Notes: generated by a model from the letters alone, not told the origin. A stretch of 64,000 nucleotides of DNA from Gloeomargaritales cyanobacterium VI4D9 (GCA_927797885.1 OV696605.1:2517157-2581156), one strand, 5' to 3'. Shown: positions 16,645-27,027, counted from the first letter of the stretch. Translations and numbers: made by a program.

Positions 16645-18080
16645 TACCCACCCCCAAAAACTTCCACGTTGGCAAAGACGGCGACGGGAGAGCCATGCCC
16701 GACTCGAATGGCTTGGTTGGGTTCCCCTTTGCCACAGTAGGGGGAGCCGTACATTTCCCAGGTTTCTGCACCCCCTAAGCGGACTAAATTGCGCCAAAAT
16801 TCGGAACTTACCCCCCGATAATTGGGGTTTTTTAGGGTTTTGGTGAGTTGACCATTTTCGATCAGGCGGGCATATTCACAACCGAATTGAAATTTGCGCC
16901 GGTAATCATCAATAGACCAGGAACGATTGGATTCCATATAGATGCCCTGTTCAATATCCCGGATCACTTCTTCAAAAGTGCCAGTTCCGGGTTCCAAATT
17001 CAGGTTTGCCATGCGGTCAATCGGGGGACGGTTCCAAGAACAGGCTCGTCCACAGGCGACTCCTGGTACCCCTGAGCGCATTTGGCTTTCTAAACTTCCC
17101 AAACCCCGCACCAAAATCCCGTTTTTGATTAAATACTCCCGTTGTGCCCTCACCCCTGTATCATCCACCGCATAACTGGCAAATTCCCCCGGTACGGTGG
17201 GGTCAAAAGTGATGTTCATCAGGGGAGAGCCGTACTGCAAATGTCCAAAATCACTTAACTGCACAAAGCTCCAACCCGCATAGTTGCGTTCGTCCCCCAA
17301 AATCCGATCCAACTCCAAGGGATGTCCGACACTTTCATGAATTTGTAATAACATCTGATCCGGAGCTAATACCAGATAGGTACGCATTTCCGGGCAATTT
17401 TCTGCCCGCACCAATTCCAGGGCTTGCTCCCCAATCCTCTGCACCCGCTCCCACAGGTCATCCGTGAGCAACCATTCCAGCCCCCCCTGGTAACAACGGG
17501 CGAGCATCCCGTGATCACTGCGGGTTTGTACCTCGGTTCCCACCTGGGCGGTGGCGGCAAAATGATTGCTGATATAATGCGTTTGTTGATACCAATCCGC
17601 ACCATTTGTACTGACAAACCAGGTTTCTGATTCCGTGCTGGCTAAACTGGCTTTTGTACAGACAATTTCATCGCTGACTTTGAGGGTTTGGCACACCTTT
17701 ACCAGAAGTTCGGTCAGTTCTTTTGTACTTATATTGCGCTGAGATTGTCCTACTTGGGTAAGGTAATGACCCCGAGCCGGTGGGCGGTCGGCAATGGCGT
17801 GGGTACGGGGGGTGAGGGATTTCGCTTGGTCGTAGGCGAGGGTAGCGGCTTGGCGGATGCCCGCTGGGGTGATTTGGGGGGTGGCGCAGTAGCTGAGATT
17901 TCCCTGGACACTGACCTCGACCATTGCGCCCCAGGTGGTCTCCCGCCCATGCCCTTGGGGGTGCCCATCCCGCAGATGGTGACTGTTGGTGGTTTCCCGC
18001 ACGAGACGCAGACCGACCCAGTCGGCGGGCACATCAATCGCAGTTAGTAAATCGGCAGGGTTCATGGCACCGTTACGCAT
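16644..18080 (-). CDS. TldD/PmbA family metalloprotease, TldD type
   Basis: 478 residues. [15 protein letters not shown] near residue 250 is the HExxxH zinc site typical of TldD. Other blocks are [20 protein letters not shown] and [20 protein letters not shown]. TldD works with a TldE/PmbA partner to cleave peptides or unfolded proteins in the cytoplasm; the partner is not in this window. The start is either ATG 18080, preceded by AGGA, or ATG 18065. It lies upstream of thrC, overlapping by one base. Confidence 0.9.
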   Translation of the reverse strand: MRNGAMNPADLLTAIDVPADWVGLRLVRETTNSHHLRDGHPQGHGRETTWGAMVEVSVQGNLSYCATPQITPAGIRQAATLAYDQAKSLTPRTHAIADRPPARGHYLTQVGQSQRNISTKELTELLVKVCQTLKVSDEIVCTKASLASTESETWFVSTNGADWYQQTHYISNHFAATAQVGTEVQTRSDHGMLARCYQGGLEWLLTDDLWERVQRIGEQALELVRAENCPEMRTYLVLAPDQMLLQIHESVGHPLELDRILGDERNYAGWSFVQLSDFGHLQYGSPLMNITFDPTVPGEFASYAVDDTGVRAQREYLIKNGILVRGLGSLESQMRSGVPGVACGRACSWNRPPIDRMANLNLEPGTGTFEEVIRDIEQGIYMESNRSWSIDDYRRKFQFGCEYARLIENGQLTKTLKNPNYRGVSSEFWRNLVRLGGAETWEMYGSPYCGKGEPNQAIRVGHGSPVAVFANVEVFGGG

Positions 18081-18160
18081 TTGTCCTAATTTAGCTTAGA
18101 TGGGGCTTCCGCTTGGAACCAACTTGGATACAATTCAAAAGGTAATGTGCGAGGCAGGGT

Positions 18161-18613
18161 ATGGAACGGACATTTTTGGCGATTAAGCCGGATGGGGTGC
18201 AACGGGGATTGGTGGGGGAAATTATCCGCCGGTTGGAAGCCAAAGGGTTTACCTTGGTGGGGCTGAAATTGATGCGGGTCTCGAAAGAATTAGCAGAAAA
18301 GCATTACGATGTGCATCGGGAACGTCCTTTTTTCCCCGGTTTGGTGGAATTTATCACCTCGGGTCCGGTGGTGGCAATGGTCTGGGAAGGGGATGGGGTG
18401 GTGGCGGCTACCCGGAAAATGATTGGGGCAACCAACCCGCTCACGGCGGAACCTGGCACGATTCGGGGGGATTTTGGCATCAGCATTGGGCGGAATTTGA
18501 TTCACGGTTCCGATGCGATTGAGACGGCGCAACGGGAAATTAGCCTGTGGTTTGGGGATGAGGAATTGGTGCCCTGGCAACCGGCGACCTTCCCCTGGTT
18601 GGTAGAATCGTAG
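18161..18613 (+). CDS. ndk: Nucleoside diphosphate kinase
   Basis: Transfers the gamma phosphate of ATP to nucleoside diphosphates through a phosphohistidine. It has 150 residues: [20 protein letters not shown] at the start, the nucleotide-binding [20 protein letters not shown] in the middle, and [16 protein letters not shown] containing the active His. The standard length is kept. tatC follows 30 bases downstream. Confidence 0.97.
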   Translation: MERTFLAIKPDGVQRGLVGEIIRRLEAKGFTLVGLKLMRVSKELAEKHYDVHRERPFFPGLVEFITSGPVVAMVWEGDGVVAATRKMIGATNPLTAEPGTIRGDFGISIGRNLIHGSDAIETAQREISLWFGDEELVPWQPATFPWLVES

Positions 18614-18643
18614 GTATATTTTGTTATTTTTTGCGTTTTGCCC

Positions 18644-19411
18644 ATGCCTCCCGACCCCGTCACGCCGGTTTTAGAGGCGGACATTGACCCCCTCGACGAG
18701 ACCCCCGATGATGTGGAAATGTCCCTGTTTGACCACCTGGAAGAACTGCGCCAGCGGATTTTCTGGGCATTGGCGGCTTTTGGGGTGGCGACGGTGGGCT
18801 GTTTTATTGGCGTGAAACCCCTGGTGCGGTTCCTAGAAGCTCCCGCTGGACCGGTGAAATTTCTCCAGATGGCGCCGGGGGAATTTTTCTTTGTGTCTTT
18901 GAAGGTGGCGGCTTACAGTGGTTTGATCCTCAGTAGTCCGATGATTTTGTATCAAATTGTGGCGTTTGTCCTTCCGGGGTTGACTCGGCGAGAACGGCGG
19001 ATTTTGGCTCCGGTGGTGTTTGGTTCCAGTATTTTGTTTGTGTTGGGGTTGGCGTTTGCCTATGGGGTGTTGGTGCCAGCGGCGTTGAAATTTTTCTTGA
19101 ATTACGGTGCGGATGTGGTGGAACCCCTGTGGTCGATTGAGCGTTATTTTGAATTTATTTTGATCTTATTATTAGGCACAGGTTTGGCGTTCCAAATTCC
19201 GGTGATTCAATTTATTTTAAGTGCGTTGGGGTTGGTTTCCCCCCGGCAAATGTTGGCGGGTTGGCGGTATGTGGTGCTGGCGGCGGTGGTGATTGGGGCG
19301 ATTTTAACCCCTTCCACGGACCCCTTGACGCAAATCCTTTTGGCGGGGGCAATTGCCGGGTTATACCTGGGCGGGATCGGGGTGGCGGTGCTGGTCATGC
19401 CCAATCGTTAA
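18644..19411 (+). CDS. tatC: Sec-independent protein translocase TatC
   Basis: The core receptor of the twin-arginine translocase that moves folded proteins across thylakoid and plasma membranes. It has 255 residues from ATG 18644; a TTG six bases earlier is less likely. [20 protein letters not shown] is the conserved N-terminal motif, and six membrane helices follow, with the [13 protein letters not shown] block before the last one. The extended acidic N-terminus (about 25 residues) is longer than in E. coli. TatA/TatB are not in the window. Confidence 0.95.
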   Translation: MPPDPVTPVLEADIDPLDETPDDVEMSLFDHLEELRQRIFWALAAFGVATVGCFIGVKPLVRFLEAPAGPVKFLQMAPGEFFFVSLKVAAYSGLILSSPMILYQIVAFVLPGLTRRERRILAPVVFGSSILFVLGLAFAYGVLVPAALKFFLNYGADVVEPLWSIERYFEFILILLLGTGLAFQIPVIQFILSALGLVSPRQMLAGWRYVVLAAVVIGAILTPSTDPLTQILLAGAIAGLYLGGIGVAVLVMPNR

Positions 19412-19419
19412 TTTCAGGT

Positions 19420-19995
19420 TCACAGGAGGGTGACCAAACCGGTTTTGAGGTCGTAACAGCCGCCCACCACCAAGAGGTTCCCTGCCGCCACTGCCTTTTT
19501 GACCACTTCCGAGACCAGGAGTCGTTTCACCTGCACCTGGACATTGTGCCGAACCGCCTGGGCAACCACATCCCCCGCCTGCTGGCGAGCCAATTCCATC
19601 GCCGGGCGCAGACCAAAAAACAGGGCTTCGATAATCCCCGGTGCTTCCAACCCCTGCAAGGCCGCCGTGACCGCCCCACAGCGTTCGTGCCCCAAGACCA
19701 GCACCACCTTCGCCTTGAGCATCGCCACCGCATATTCCACACTGGCAATGTCCTCCAGGTTGGCCTGATTGCCCGCATTGCGAATCACAAACAGGTCGCC
19801 AATCCCCTGGTCAAAAATCACCTCCGGGGGCACCCGGGAATCCGCACAGCCCAGGATCACCACCGCGGGGGTTTGGTGCGCCGCCACCTCCTGCACCCGC
19901 GGTAAATCATAGTGGGGATGCACCGGACGGGAAGTGCTGAACCGCCGATTGCCCGCCAGTAATTCGGCTAACACGTTCTCTGGGGTCACAGGCAC
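19420..19995 (-). CDS. Beta-class carbonic anhydrase
   Basis: Reversible hydration of CO2. Zinc ligands and catalytic residues are visible: CADSRVPPE (Cys, Asp-Arg dyad) and GHERCGAV (His, Cys). About 191 residues from the GTG at 19995 (VPVTPENVLAELLAGNRRF); a frame reaching 20112 overlaps the neighbouring oxygenase and is not family-like. The protein lacks an obvious signal peptide, so it may be cytoplasmic; a carboxysomal role cannot be judged here. It lies 19 bases downstream of the 2OG oxygenase on the same strand and converges with tatC. Confidence 0.85.
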   Translation of the reverse strand: MPVTPENVLAELLAGNRRFSTSRPVHPHYDLPRVQEVAAHQTPAVVILGCADSRVPPEVIFDQGIGDLFVIRNAGNQANLEDIASVEYAVAMLKAKVVLVLGHERCGAVTAALQGLEAPGIIEALFFGLRPAMELARQQAGDVVAQAVRHNVQVQVKRLLVSEVVKKAVAAGNLLVVGGCYDLKTGLVTLL

Positions 19996-20014
19996 GCCCT
20001 GGGGGACTCTCCCA

Positions 20015-20938
20015 TCATACCGGGGGGGCAACGCCGATTTCCTGTAGCCGTTGCTGGAGGTAGTGCGCCGCCGTGATCGAGCCAAACCGAGCCACACCGC
20101 CGGTGCGGGCAATGCAGGTGGGCAGGGGGGTCAAATCCACCTCCGGGCGGGGATGGACAAAAAAGGGCAGGGAATAGCGGGATTCATTGGCACCAATGGG
20201 GTTAACGACCCGGTGGGTGGTACTGCAAACCAAGCCGTTGGTCAACCATTGCAACATATCGCCGCTGTCCACCACGATGCCATCAGGAATCACCGGCACC
20301 GGCAACCACGTCCCGTCCCGTTGTAACAGTTCCAAACCCGCCGCCGTCGCCCCACATAGCAGGGTAATTAAATTAATATCCTCATGGGGAGCCGCCCGCA
20401 CCGCCCCAGGGGGCGCATTTTCTGGTACGGGTGGGTAATGGATCAACCGCAGAATCGTGTCTCCCCCCTCGACCAACCCCGGCAAAAAGTCCACTGGCGC
20501 ATCCAAATAGAGGGAAGCCGCTTGGAGTAATTGCAGGGCGCATTCATCCAAGGCGTGATACAGCCGGGTCAACAGGGGGGCAAATTCCGGCAATTCCTTC
20601 GGCCAGAGGTTATCCCGGCGACCGATATGCCAAAATTCCTTCAAATCCGGCAGGGGGGAATCCTTGGCGTGTTCCTTACCAAAGGAAACATAGCCCCGTT
20701 GACCGTGTAATTCGGGCTTTTCGTACTGCTGTTTTTGCGCCAAGGGTAGGGCAAACAGGGCTTCCACTTGGGCATAGGCTAGGGTGAGAATCTCATTACT
20801 AATGCCGTGATTGACGAGAATGAAAAAGCCTGTATGTTCCAGCGCTTGCCCCATCCCGTGGATGAATTCCTGCCGTTGCGCCGGGGTGCCCTGGGTAAAA
20901 TCCTGTAAATCCAGGATAGGGACAGTGGAATTGACCAT
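20015..20938 (-). CDS. 2-oxoglutarate/Fe(II) oxygenase, isopenicillin-N-synthase-like family
   Basis: About 307 residues from ATG 20938 (MVNSTVPILDLQDFTQGTPA). The N-terminal DIOX_N block GFFILVNHGI and the C-terminal jelly-roll with APHEDINLITLL (His-x-Asp), TTHRVV (distal His) and RYSLPFF (2-oxoglutarate Arg) are all present, so it should be active. Family members oxidise small molecules including hormones, flavonoids and antibiotics; the substrate here is unknown. A 110-bp family-2b element starts 18 bases upstream of the start codon, so it may have displaced or supplied the promoter. Confidence 0.9.
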   Translation of the reverse strand: MVNSTVPILDLQDFTQGTPAQRQEFIHGMGQALEHTGFFILVNHGISNEILTLAYAQVEALFALPLAQKQQYEKPELHGQRGYVSFGKEHAKDSPLPDLKEFWHIGRRDNLWPKELPEFAPLLTRLYHALDECALQLLQAASLYLDAPVDFLPGLVEGGDTILRLIHYPPVPENAPPGAVRAAPHEDINLITLLCGATAAGLELLQRDGTWLPVPVIPDGIVVDSGDMLQWLTNGLVCSTTHRVVNPIGANESRYSLPFFVHPRPEVDLTPLPTCIARTGGVARFGSITAAHYLQQRLQEIGVAPPV

Positions 20939-20956
20939 ATTTGAATTGTGAATCAA

Positions 20957-21066
20957 GGACACCTCTATTTATTCACAACGATACAAAATTATCTCGCTGG
21001 AACCCTTATATTCAGGAGAACCAGGGACGGGGGCTACGCCCCTGCGACCTATTTTTAGAGGTGTCC
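20957..21066. repeat. 110-bp family-2b element with TCAA duplication
   Basis: Ends GGACACCTCTATTTATT and TAGAGGTGTCC, flanked by TCAA at 20953-20956 and 21067-21070. The interior holds the hairpin core GAGAACCAGGGACGGGGGCT then ACGCCCCTGCGACC. Same length as the copy at 57533. Confidence 0.85.
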
Positions 21067-21202
21067 TCAATAGAGTTGAGAGTTGCCCTACTGCAGTGGT
21101 GTTGAATGTCCGTAAAAAACTTAACACAAAAGGTCGGGCTTATCCGACAAGCAGCTCCACTTGTCATTAGCTTGGGTAGCGGAGGCACTAAGTTCATCGG
21201 TT

Positions 21203-21253
21203 TTACAGCCTATTGAGGGGTTACGGGATACGGTTGTAAACCCACTTGCTTTA
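21203..21253. repeat. Family-3 repeat, left part only
   Basis: TTACAGCCTATTGAGGGGTT through AAACCCACTTGCTTTA matches one half of family 3. It is cut where nested family-2a elements begin; the other half is not found afterwards. Confidence 0.6.
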
Positions 21254-21503
21254 GGGTACCTCTAGGGAACCTCTATTTATTGATTTTTGTACTTACATGA
21301 CTGGCTTGGAAGTCCCATTCTTTCGTCGGCAATTATCAATAACGCGGGGGTCATTCTTAATAGCCATGAATTAATAGAGGTGTCCTCTATTTATTATTGA
21401 TTTTTGTACTTACGCGGCAGGCTCGGAAGCCCCATTCTCTCCTTGGCAATTATCAATAACGCAGGGGTCGTTCTCAATAGCCGTAAATTAATTAGAGGTG
21501 CCC
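21254..21503. repeat. Family-2a element with another family-2a element inserted in its end
   Basis: The outer element starts GGGTACCTCTA and ends TTAGAGGTGCCC. The inner 121-bp element (21265-21385) lies after the eleventh base and is flanked by TCTA on both sides (21261-21264, 21386-21389), a 4-bp duplication. The outer flanks no longer match. The rest of the gap to 21742 shows no recognisable feature. Confidence 0.8.
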
Positions 21504-23282
21504 TTAATAGAGAATTCTTCCTGTCAAAGTACCACTGCAAGAAGTAAGAGAATTTGAATTTCCACGATTAGAAACAAATGAACTTTTGACAGTCAGAATA
21601 CCTGCAATTTTGTTATAGTGCCATGGTAATCGGGCAAACTCCCCTCCTATGGGTCTAGCTAGGCAAGTTCTTGCCCCATACCAAACCTAGCCAAACTTTG
21701 ATACCCTAAGAATAAGGATTAGTTTCTGGGCAATTACTTTCCATGCGTTTGCATTTTTTATATCGAATTATCGCCCTGTGGTCACTAACTTTCATGGCGG
21801 TGCTATGGATGCCTCAACCTATGCGGGGACAAGTTGCCCTGCCCCAACAACAATCCCAGGTCGTTTTACCAAGTAATGTCACCCGCTATGGAAATATCGA
21901 AACTACTGATGTCGTATTTGATGGTAAAAGTTTGTTTACGATTGCCTCTCCAACGGTGCGAGATCGTAATAAGGCCAATAATCTTGTCCCGGTTGAGATT
22001 CGGGCGGAACTTATTGAAGCCAATTTGCGCCGGATTGTGGCACCTTACACACAAAACTTACTCGATAATCGTGAACCTAAAGTAATCATTTCTGTGGCAA
22101 CTTTGAACAATGAAACCGTGATTTTAGGTCGGACAGAATACCAAAAACAAAACATTACGATTCTGACGGTTACCGAACTGGATTCATCATACAATGGGGT
22201 AGCCATCCCCGAACTTGCTGAGGAATGGCGAGGTATTATTCAAAACAATCTTCAAGAGGCTATTTCCCAGAGGACACCCGAAGCCCTCTTAGGTCAAATA
22301 TACAAAGCGTTTCAGGCTCTTATTTTCGTATTATTTATTAGTTTAATTCTGTTTGCATTGCAATCCCTCATCAACCGCCGTAAGCTACACATACAAAAAC
22401 AAATTATGAATCTAAAAGAGACTCAAAAACAACCAGAACAGCCATCGCCTCATACCCATGGACTACACCGACAAAGAATTGAATTTATCACCCACGTTAA
22501 ATCCTATTTTGACTATGAACACAGAAACAAAATCATCTCTTTATTTGGCTATATCTTACTGTGGGTACAACTAGCGGTTTTGTTAGCAGGCATATCCTAT
22601 ATTCTCTCGATTTTTCCGCAGACAAGGCCAGTTTCTAACCAGATTTTACGCCTGCCTATCATGTGGTTGACCATGTGGTTTGTCACGGGTTTAGGTGATA
22701 AGTTTGGGGACTTTTTGATTGACCGTTTACGACAGGCTTGGGAAAAATATAATTTGTTTGAAATTGGTGAACTTGCCCGCAAATCCCTGCGAATCTCGAC
22801 CACTGTAGAAACCCTGCGGGGCGTGAAAACTGCTCTACTTTATTTCATAAGAGTCAGTTATATTCTCAATACATTGGGGGTACCGATTAGTTCGATATTT
22901 GCGTTGGGGGGATTGATTGCATTAGCTATTTCTCTCGGGTCACAAAACGTAATCAAAGATATTATCAATGGCTTGCTGATTCTGTGGGAAGACCAGTTTG
23001 GTATTGGCGATATTATCCAGATTGGCGAATATACAGGTATGGTCGAAAGCATGAGTTTACGGATTACCCAACTGCGGAATCCTGAAGGCTGTTTGATCAC
23101 GATTCCCAATAGCAGTATCGTCAAAGTTTCTAATTTGACTCGGCTGTGGTCACGGGTCAATTTTGAGATTTTAGTGGACTGTCAAACCGACCCTACTCAA
23201 GCCCTCCAGGTGCTCAAAAAAGTTACGCAGGAATTTTATGCTGACCCGGACTGGCGGCAAAGTTTGGTGGAATTTCCAGAAG

Positions 23283-24390
23283 CACAAGTGTTGAATCCTG
23301 CAATAAAACTTTACATATTTAGGCGTGGGACGACCCGATTGAGCCAATGGACAAAATTCCACTCCTGCCGTATTAAGATTTGTATATATCGGAACTTATC
23401 TGCCAATTTACTTCCGTACATCCGTGGAACTTTTAACAGTTGCAATATCAAGTAAACTATTAAAATTACATAAATTTGAATGGTAATTCCATTCAAATTT
23501 TTACTCATCATTTTATCGAGCTTTAAGTTCATCTTTAGAAATTTCCATAGTACCTCTATCGCCCAGCGTTGTCTATAGGCTTCCCCTATCTCTTCATTAC
23601 TCATTACATCCTCAGGAATATTGGTAGCTAAATAATAGTCTACTTTCTGTTGAACATTGCCAAAACAAACTACTCTCGCCTTACCTCGTTCTGTGGTGAT
23701 ATGATAGTTTTCATCCCATTTCCAATTCGACTTAATACGGATAATAAAAAGGGCATCATTTTCGATAAATTGTTCAAATACTTTGTGACTGCAAAACCCT
23801 CTATCCCCGACTGCGACTCCATTTTCCGGTAGCATTTTCACAATATCTTCACCAAAATTAATCTCATGTGCCTGTCCAGGACTAACAATTAAATGACCAG
23901 TAGATTTCGTATCTTGATTCAAAGTGGTTATTAACTTTACTTGGCGATAGCCTTGGAGCCAAAATAACTTACTCATCAGCGGTATTACGGTAGCATCAAA
24001 AGGACATAAAACCAACCTCTTTTCAGGATGAGCTTCCTCAATATAATGCAATAATTTATGATAAAGATGCATAAAAATTTGTGGGTCTCTTGTCTTGTTC
24101 GCCTTAGAAAACGTGGATAAGTCAACCTTAATGCCCGCATGATTTAATTGGTAAAATAAGTCCCGTAAACTGTTGATTCCTTTGTCTAAAATGCCAGCAA
24201 ACCAGATTGAACAAAATAAGCGAGAATTTAGAACTGGATAATCATTAGTTGGCAGGTCTTTGAGTAAAAATTTGACAATCCCGGGAAAAGAATTGAATTT
24301 CATAGTTGTTTCATGTTTTGGTTTATATGAATTAGAATACCATATTTTGACCCCTCTTTTTCTGCCTTTACCTACCTTTCAACACTTCTG
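23283..24390 (-). mobile_element. IS4-like insertion sequence, copy 1 (1108 bp)
   Basis: Outer ends CACAAGTGTTGAA and TTCAACACTTCTG form inverted repeats of 13 bases with one mismatch. Flanked by TTCCAGAAG at 23274-23282 and 24391-24399, a 9-bp duplication. It contains one transposase gene on the minus strand. The encoded protein is identical to that of copy 2. Confidence 0.95.
23311..24303 (-). CDS. IS4-family DDE transposase (copy 1)
   Basis: 330 residues. The DDE triad is visible: PFDATVIPL (first Asp), VGDRGFCS (second Asp) and the Y-x2-R-x3-E-x6-K signature in YRQRWAIEVLWKFLK, which places it in the IS4 family. The frame is complete and the IS has intact ends, so it may be active. The C-terminus has a hydrophobic stretch (IQIYVILIVYLILQLLK) usual in this family. 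Confidence 0.93.
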   Translation of the reverse strand: MKFNSFPGIVKFLLKDLPTNDYPVLNSRLFCSIWFAGILDKGINSLRDLFYQLNHAGIKVDLSTFSKANKTRDPQIFMHLYHKLLHYIEEAHPEKRLVLCPFDATVIPLMSKLFWLQGYRQVKLITTLNQDTKSTGHLIVSPGQAHEINFGEDIVKMLPENGVAVGDRGFCSHKVFEQFIENDALFIIRIKSNWKWDENYHITTERGKARVVCFGNVQQKVDYYLATNIPEDVMSNEEIGEAYRQRWAIEVLWKFLKMNLKLDKMMSKNLNGITIQIYVILIVYLILQLLKVPRMYGSKLADKFRYIQILIRQEWNFVHWLNRVVPRLNM

Positions 24391-24623
24391 TTCCAGAAGT
24401 GTTAGGCATTGATGCGGCTGGCCATGAGGGTTTACTCCTGCGGGTTTGGCTCAAAACCCAACCGGGACAACAGTGGCTGGTGGGTCGAGAATTTCGTCGT
24501 CGGGTTGTTCAAAGTTTGACACAGAACGGGATTGCCTTGGGTCGTCCCCATCAGGTGTGGGAGGGCAGTGACGCAAAGTATCGCCAGCCCACCTAATCCC
24601 ACTAGTGGTGAAACCATTTGGTG

Positions 24624-24700
24624 AACCAAAATTCAGAAAAACCAAATACGGGGACAGTGCCCCTGCGACCCCTGTTCCATTCTCATTTAGGATTGCTATA
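24624..24700. repeat. Partial family-1 repeat
   Basis: Right end TTTAGGATTGCTATA and core GTGCCCCTGCGACCCCTGTT are intact; the left end is degraded. It overlaps the 3' end of the neighbouring minus-strand gene, supplying its last codons. Confidence 0.65.
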
Positions 24701-25603
24701 TTTGCTATCTTCAGTATCCAATCCTAAATAACGTTGCAGGAATTGTTCAAGGGATTCCAATTGGATATGGAGGTGATTTTCCAACTGCTTGATGTCACGT
24801 TCACTGCAAATAAATTCATGGCTGAATAGGGTTTTCAAAGTGCCGAGGTCTTCCTCCTGTTGCAACCATTGCAAACCCCACCGTATCCCATCCAGAATGT
24901 GTAATGGCACTGGGATAATCATGGGTTGGGATTGGGTAAGTTTTTGATACAGGTGAATTAGATCCCAACGGCTGAGGGGTGACCCACCTACGGGAAGAAT
25001 CTGTCGCCGGAATGCAGGATTTTGGGTGACTTGTACGGTAATATTTGCCAGGTCATCCAAACTAATCCAAGCATGGCGCAAATGTCCATCTCCGGTTAAA
25101 ATTAAACTCCCGGTTTTCTGCAATTGCCGAAGCCACAGCAGAAGATAGTGATTGAGTAAGGGCGGGCGTAAGATGATATAGTTTAATCCACGATTGAGCA
25201 ATTCATTTTCAATGACTAATTTGGCTTCAAGAAGGGGGGCATTCCGGGCATATTGATCCACACCCAAACCCGAAATATAAGTGAAACATTCCACCCCAAA
25301 TTTATGGGCGATTTCGATTAAATGCAGATTGCTTTTGAGATGAATCTGGAGAATGTGCTTGGGGTGATTGTGGGTACTGATGACATAATTTACCCCGCTC
25401 ATGGCTGTCCAAATATCTTCCCGTTGGCTAATGTCTCCGAAATATAATTCCGCTCCCACAGCCGCTAAATCTTGGTAGTTTGATCCCAACCGCACCCATG
25501 CCCGTACCCGCTGTCCCTGTTGCCGCAGTTGATGCACTACCCGCCGACCAATTTGACCAGTTGCCCCGGTCACTAAATATAATTCGGTCGCTGGTTGCAC
25601 CAT
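24683..25603 (-). CDS. NAD(P)-binding Rossmann protein (NmrA/atypical SDR type)
   Basis: About 306 residues from ATG 25603 (a TTG at 25621 would add six). The N-terminal glycine-rich loop LVTGATGQIGRRVVHQL binds the dinucleotide; VRAWVRLGS and YFGDISQRED follow as in atypical short-chain dehydrogenases, and no classical YxxxK is obvious. The C-terminal part is not recognisable as an enzyme domain. The last residues (about six) are encoded by the end of a family-1 repeat, so the natural C-terminus may have been altered by insertion. Role unknown. Confidence 0.8.
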   Translation of the reverse strand: MVQPATELYLVTGATGQIGRRVVHQLRQQGQRVRAWVRLGSNYQDLAAVGAELYFGDISQREDIWTAMSGVNYVISTHNHPKHILQIHLKSNLHLIEIAHKFGVECFTYISGLGVDQYARNAPLLEAKLVIENELLNRGLNYIILRPPLLNHYLLLWLRQLQKTGSLILTGDGHLRHAWISLDDLANITVQVTQNPAFRRQILPVGGSPLSRWDLIHLYQKLTQSQPMIIPVPLHILDGIRWGLQWLQQEEDLGTLKTLFSHEFICSERDIKQLENHLHIQLESLEQFLQRYLGLDTEDSKYSNPK

Positions 25604-25741
25604 TTGCCTTGCCCGTACCAAATGATCACAAGTTCAGTGTAAGCGGTGATCTTCGTTCTGGCTCTATTTTTCGGAAGTGATCCGAAATTTTGCCTCACTC
25701 TCGGTATAATAAAATTTAGGTGAAAGCGGGAGACGGCTAAC

Positions 25742-27025
25742 ATGAAACGCATCAGTTGCGGCGTGACCGTGGCACTACTGGCTACAGGGGGGGTCATGCT
25801 CTGGCAGCGTCCCCTAGACTCGGCGGATGATGTGGCGGCGGTCGCCAAGGTTGCCAAGGCAATCACGGTACTGATTGATGGCGTGAATCCTGGTTCAGGA
25901 ATTATTGTGGGGCGGGAAGGGAATACCTACACCGTATTAACAGCGGCACACGTTGTCCCCGTACAAGATGAGTACGATATTATCACATCCGATAAACAAA
26001 AACATCCCCTCAGGTACAGTACAGTACAAAAAATACCCGGAGTGGATATGGCAACGGCCAAATTTACCAGTGATAAAACCTATCCGGTGGCAAATTTGGG
26101 GGATGCAACCAAGGCAACGGAAGGCAGTCCGGTGTATGTGGCGGGGTTTCCCAAGCCGGGGGCGGCGATTACTGAGCCGGTGTACAACTTCACTACGGGG
26201 CGGATCACGGCCAATGCCAGCAAGCCTTTGGCGGATGGATATGGGTTAGTGTACAGCAATAGTACTTTGCCGGGGATGAGCGGCGGGCCGGTGTTGGATC
26301 GGCAAGCGAAATTGATCGGGGTGCATGGGCGGGCGGATGGCGGCCAGTTGGAGCGGCAATCGGAAACGGTGTATGTGAAGACCGGCTTCAATCTGGGCAT
26401 CCCCATCAATACCTACTTGAGCCTGGCTCCCCGTCCGACGGTGGTGGCGGTGGTACCGACGACCCCCACTCCCCCCCGCCCGGTAACACCCAAACCCGCA
26501 CCGGTGGCGGCCAATCCCGGTCGAGCGGACGATTTTTACCTGTTAGCCAGTGACCGTTATCGGCAGGGGGACATTCCCGGGGCGATGAATCAGCTTTCCC
26601 AGGCGGTGCGTGCTAATCCCAACTATGCCGCCGCTTTTGCCACCCGGGGGGTGATTCGTTATATTCAACGGGATCAGCAGGGGGCGATCCAGGATTTTGA
26701 CCAGGCGATTCGGCTCGACCCTAGTTATGCGGAACCCTATGTGGGGCGGGGGTTGGCGCGCTCGGCCTTGGGGGATCGGATGGGCGCAATTGCCGACTAT
26801 TCCCAAGCGGTGGAACTGCGTCCTACCTATGCGGAAGCCTGGTACAACCGGGGGGTGGTGCTGTATAACGTGGGGAAAATCCGGGAGGGGATCGAAGACC
26901 TGCGGCGGGCGGCGGATTTGTATCTCCAGCAGGGGAATCCCGGGGAGTACCAACGCACCCAGGAAACCCTGCGGGTGGCGACCAGCAATTGTCGGCAACA
27001 AATCCGTACTTTGTGTGACTGGTAA
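25742..27025 (+). CDS. Trypsin-like serine protease with TPR repeats
   Basis: 427 residues. An N-terminal hydrophobic stretch (about residues 5-22) suggests export or anchoring. The protease domain has the triad His70 (LTAAHVV), Asp102 (GVDMATAKF) and Ser180 (LPGMSGGPVL), so catalysis is likely. A proline-rich linker at about 225-265 leads to three TPR units (residues about 270-410). The architecture is common in cyanobacteria; the substrate is unknown, and TPRs probably select it. The next gene, a response regulator, begins two bases after the stop, so they are likely cotranscribed. Confidence 0.9.
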   Translation: MKRISCGVTVALLATGGVMLWQRPLDSADDVAAVAKVAKAITVLIDGVNPGSGIIVGREGNTYTVLTAAHVVPVQDEYDIITSDKQKHPLRYSTVQKIPGVDMATAKFTSDKTYPVANLGDATKATEGSPVYVAGFPKPGAAITEPVYNFTTGRITANASKPLADGYGLVYSNSTLPGMSGGPVLDRQAKLIGVHGRADGGQLERQSETVYVKTGFNLGIPINTYLSLAPRPTVVAVVPTTPTPPRPVTPKPAPVAANPGRADDFYLLASDRYRQGDIPGAMNQLSQAVRANPNYAAAFATRGVIRYIQRDQQGAIQDFDQAIRLDPSYAEPYVGRGLARSALGDRMGAIADYSQAVELRPTYAEAWYNRGVVLYNVGKIREGIEDLRRAADLYLQQGNPGEYQRTQETLRVATSNCRQQIRTLCDW

Positions 27026-27027
27026 TC

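Larger units (their letters stand above)
21743..24596 (+). pseudogene. MscS-type mechanosensitive channel gene, split by an IS4-like element
   Basis: The first 1540 bases (21743-23282) encode an exported membrane protein: signal-like N-terminus, a periplasmic domain, about four membrane segments, then the MscS pore and beta domain (SIFALGGLIALAISLGSQNV, and IGDIIQIGEYTGMVESMSLR). An IS occupies 23283-24390. Coding resumes at 24400 with GIDAAGHEGLLLRVWLKTQP and ends at 24596. Removing the IS and one copy of the 9-bp duplication restores 579 in-frame codons (578 residues). As it stands, translation runs into the IS and stops at 23455, so the C-terminal cytoplasmic part is lost and the channel is probably non-functional. 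Confidence 0.9.

Noticed and set aside
23283-23455. C-terminal 57 residues of the channel frame
   Set aside because: These codons come from the IS end read in the wrong direction. The same text appears antisense at the end of IS copy 2, so it is not part of the channel.
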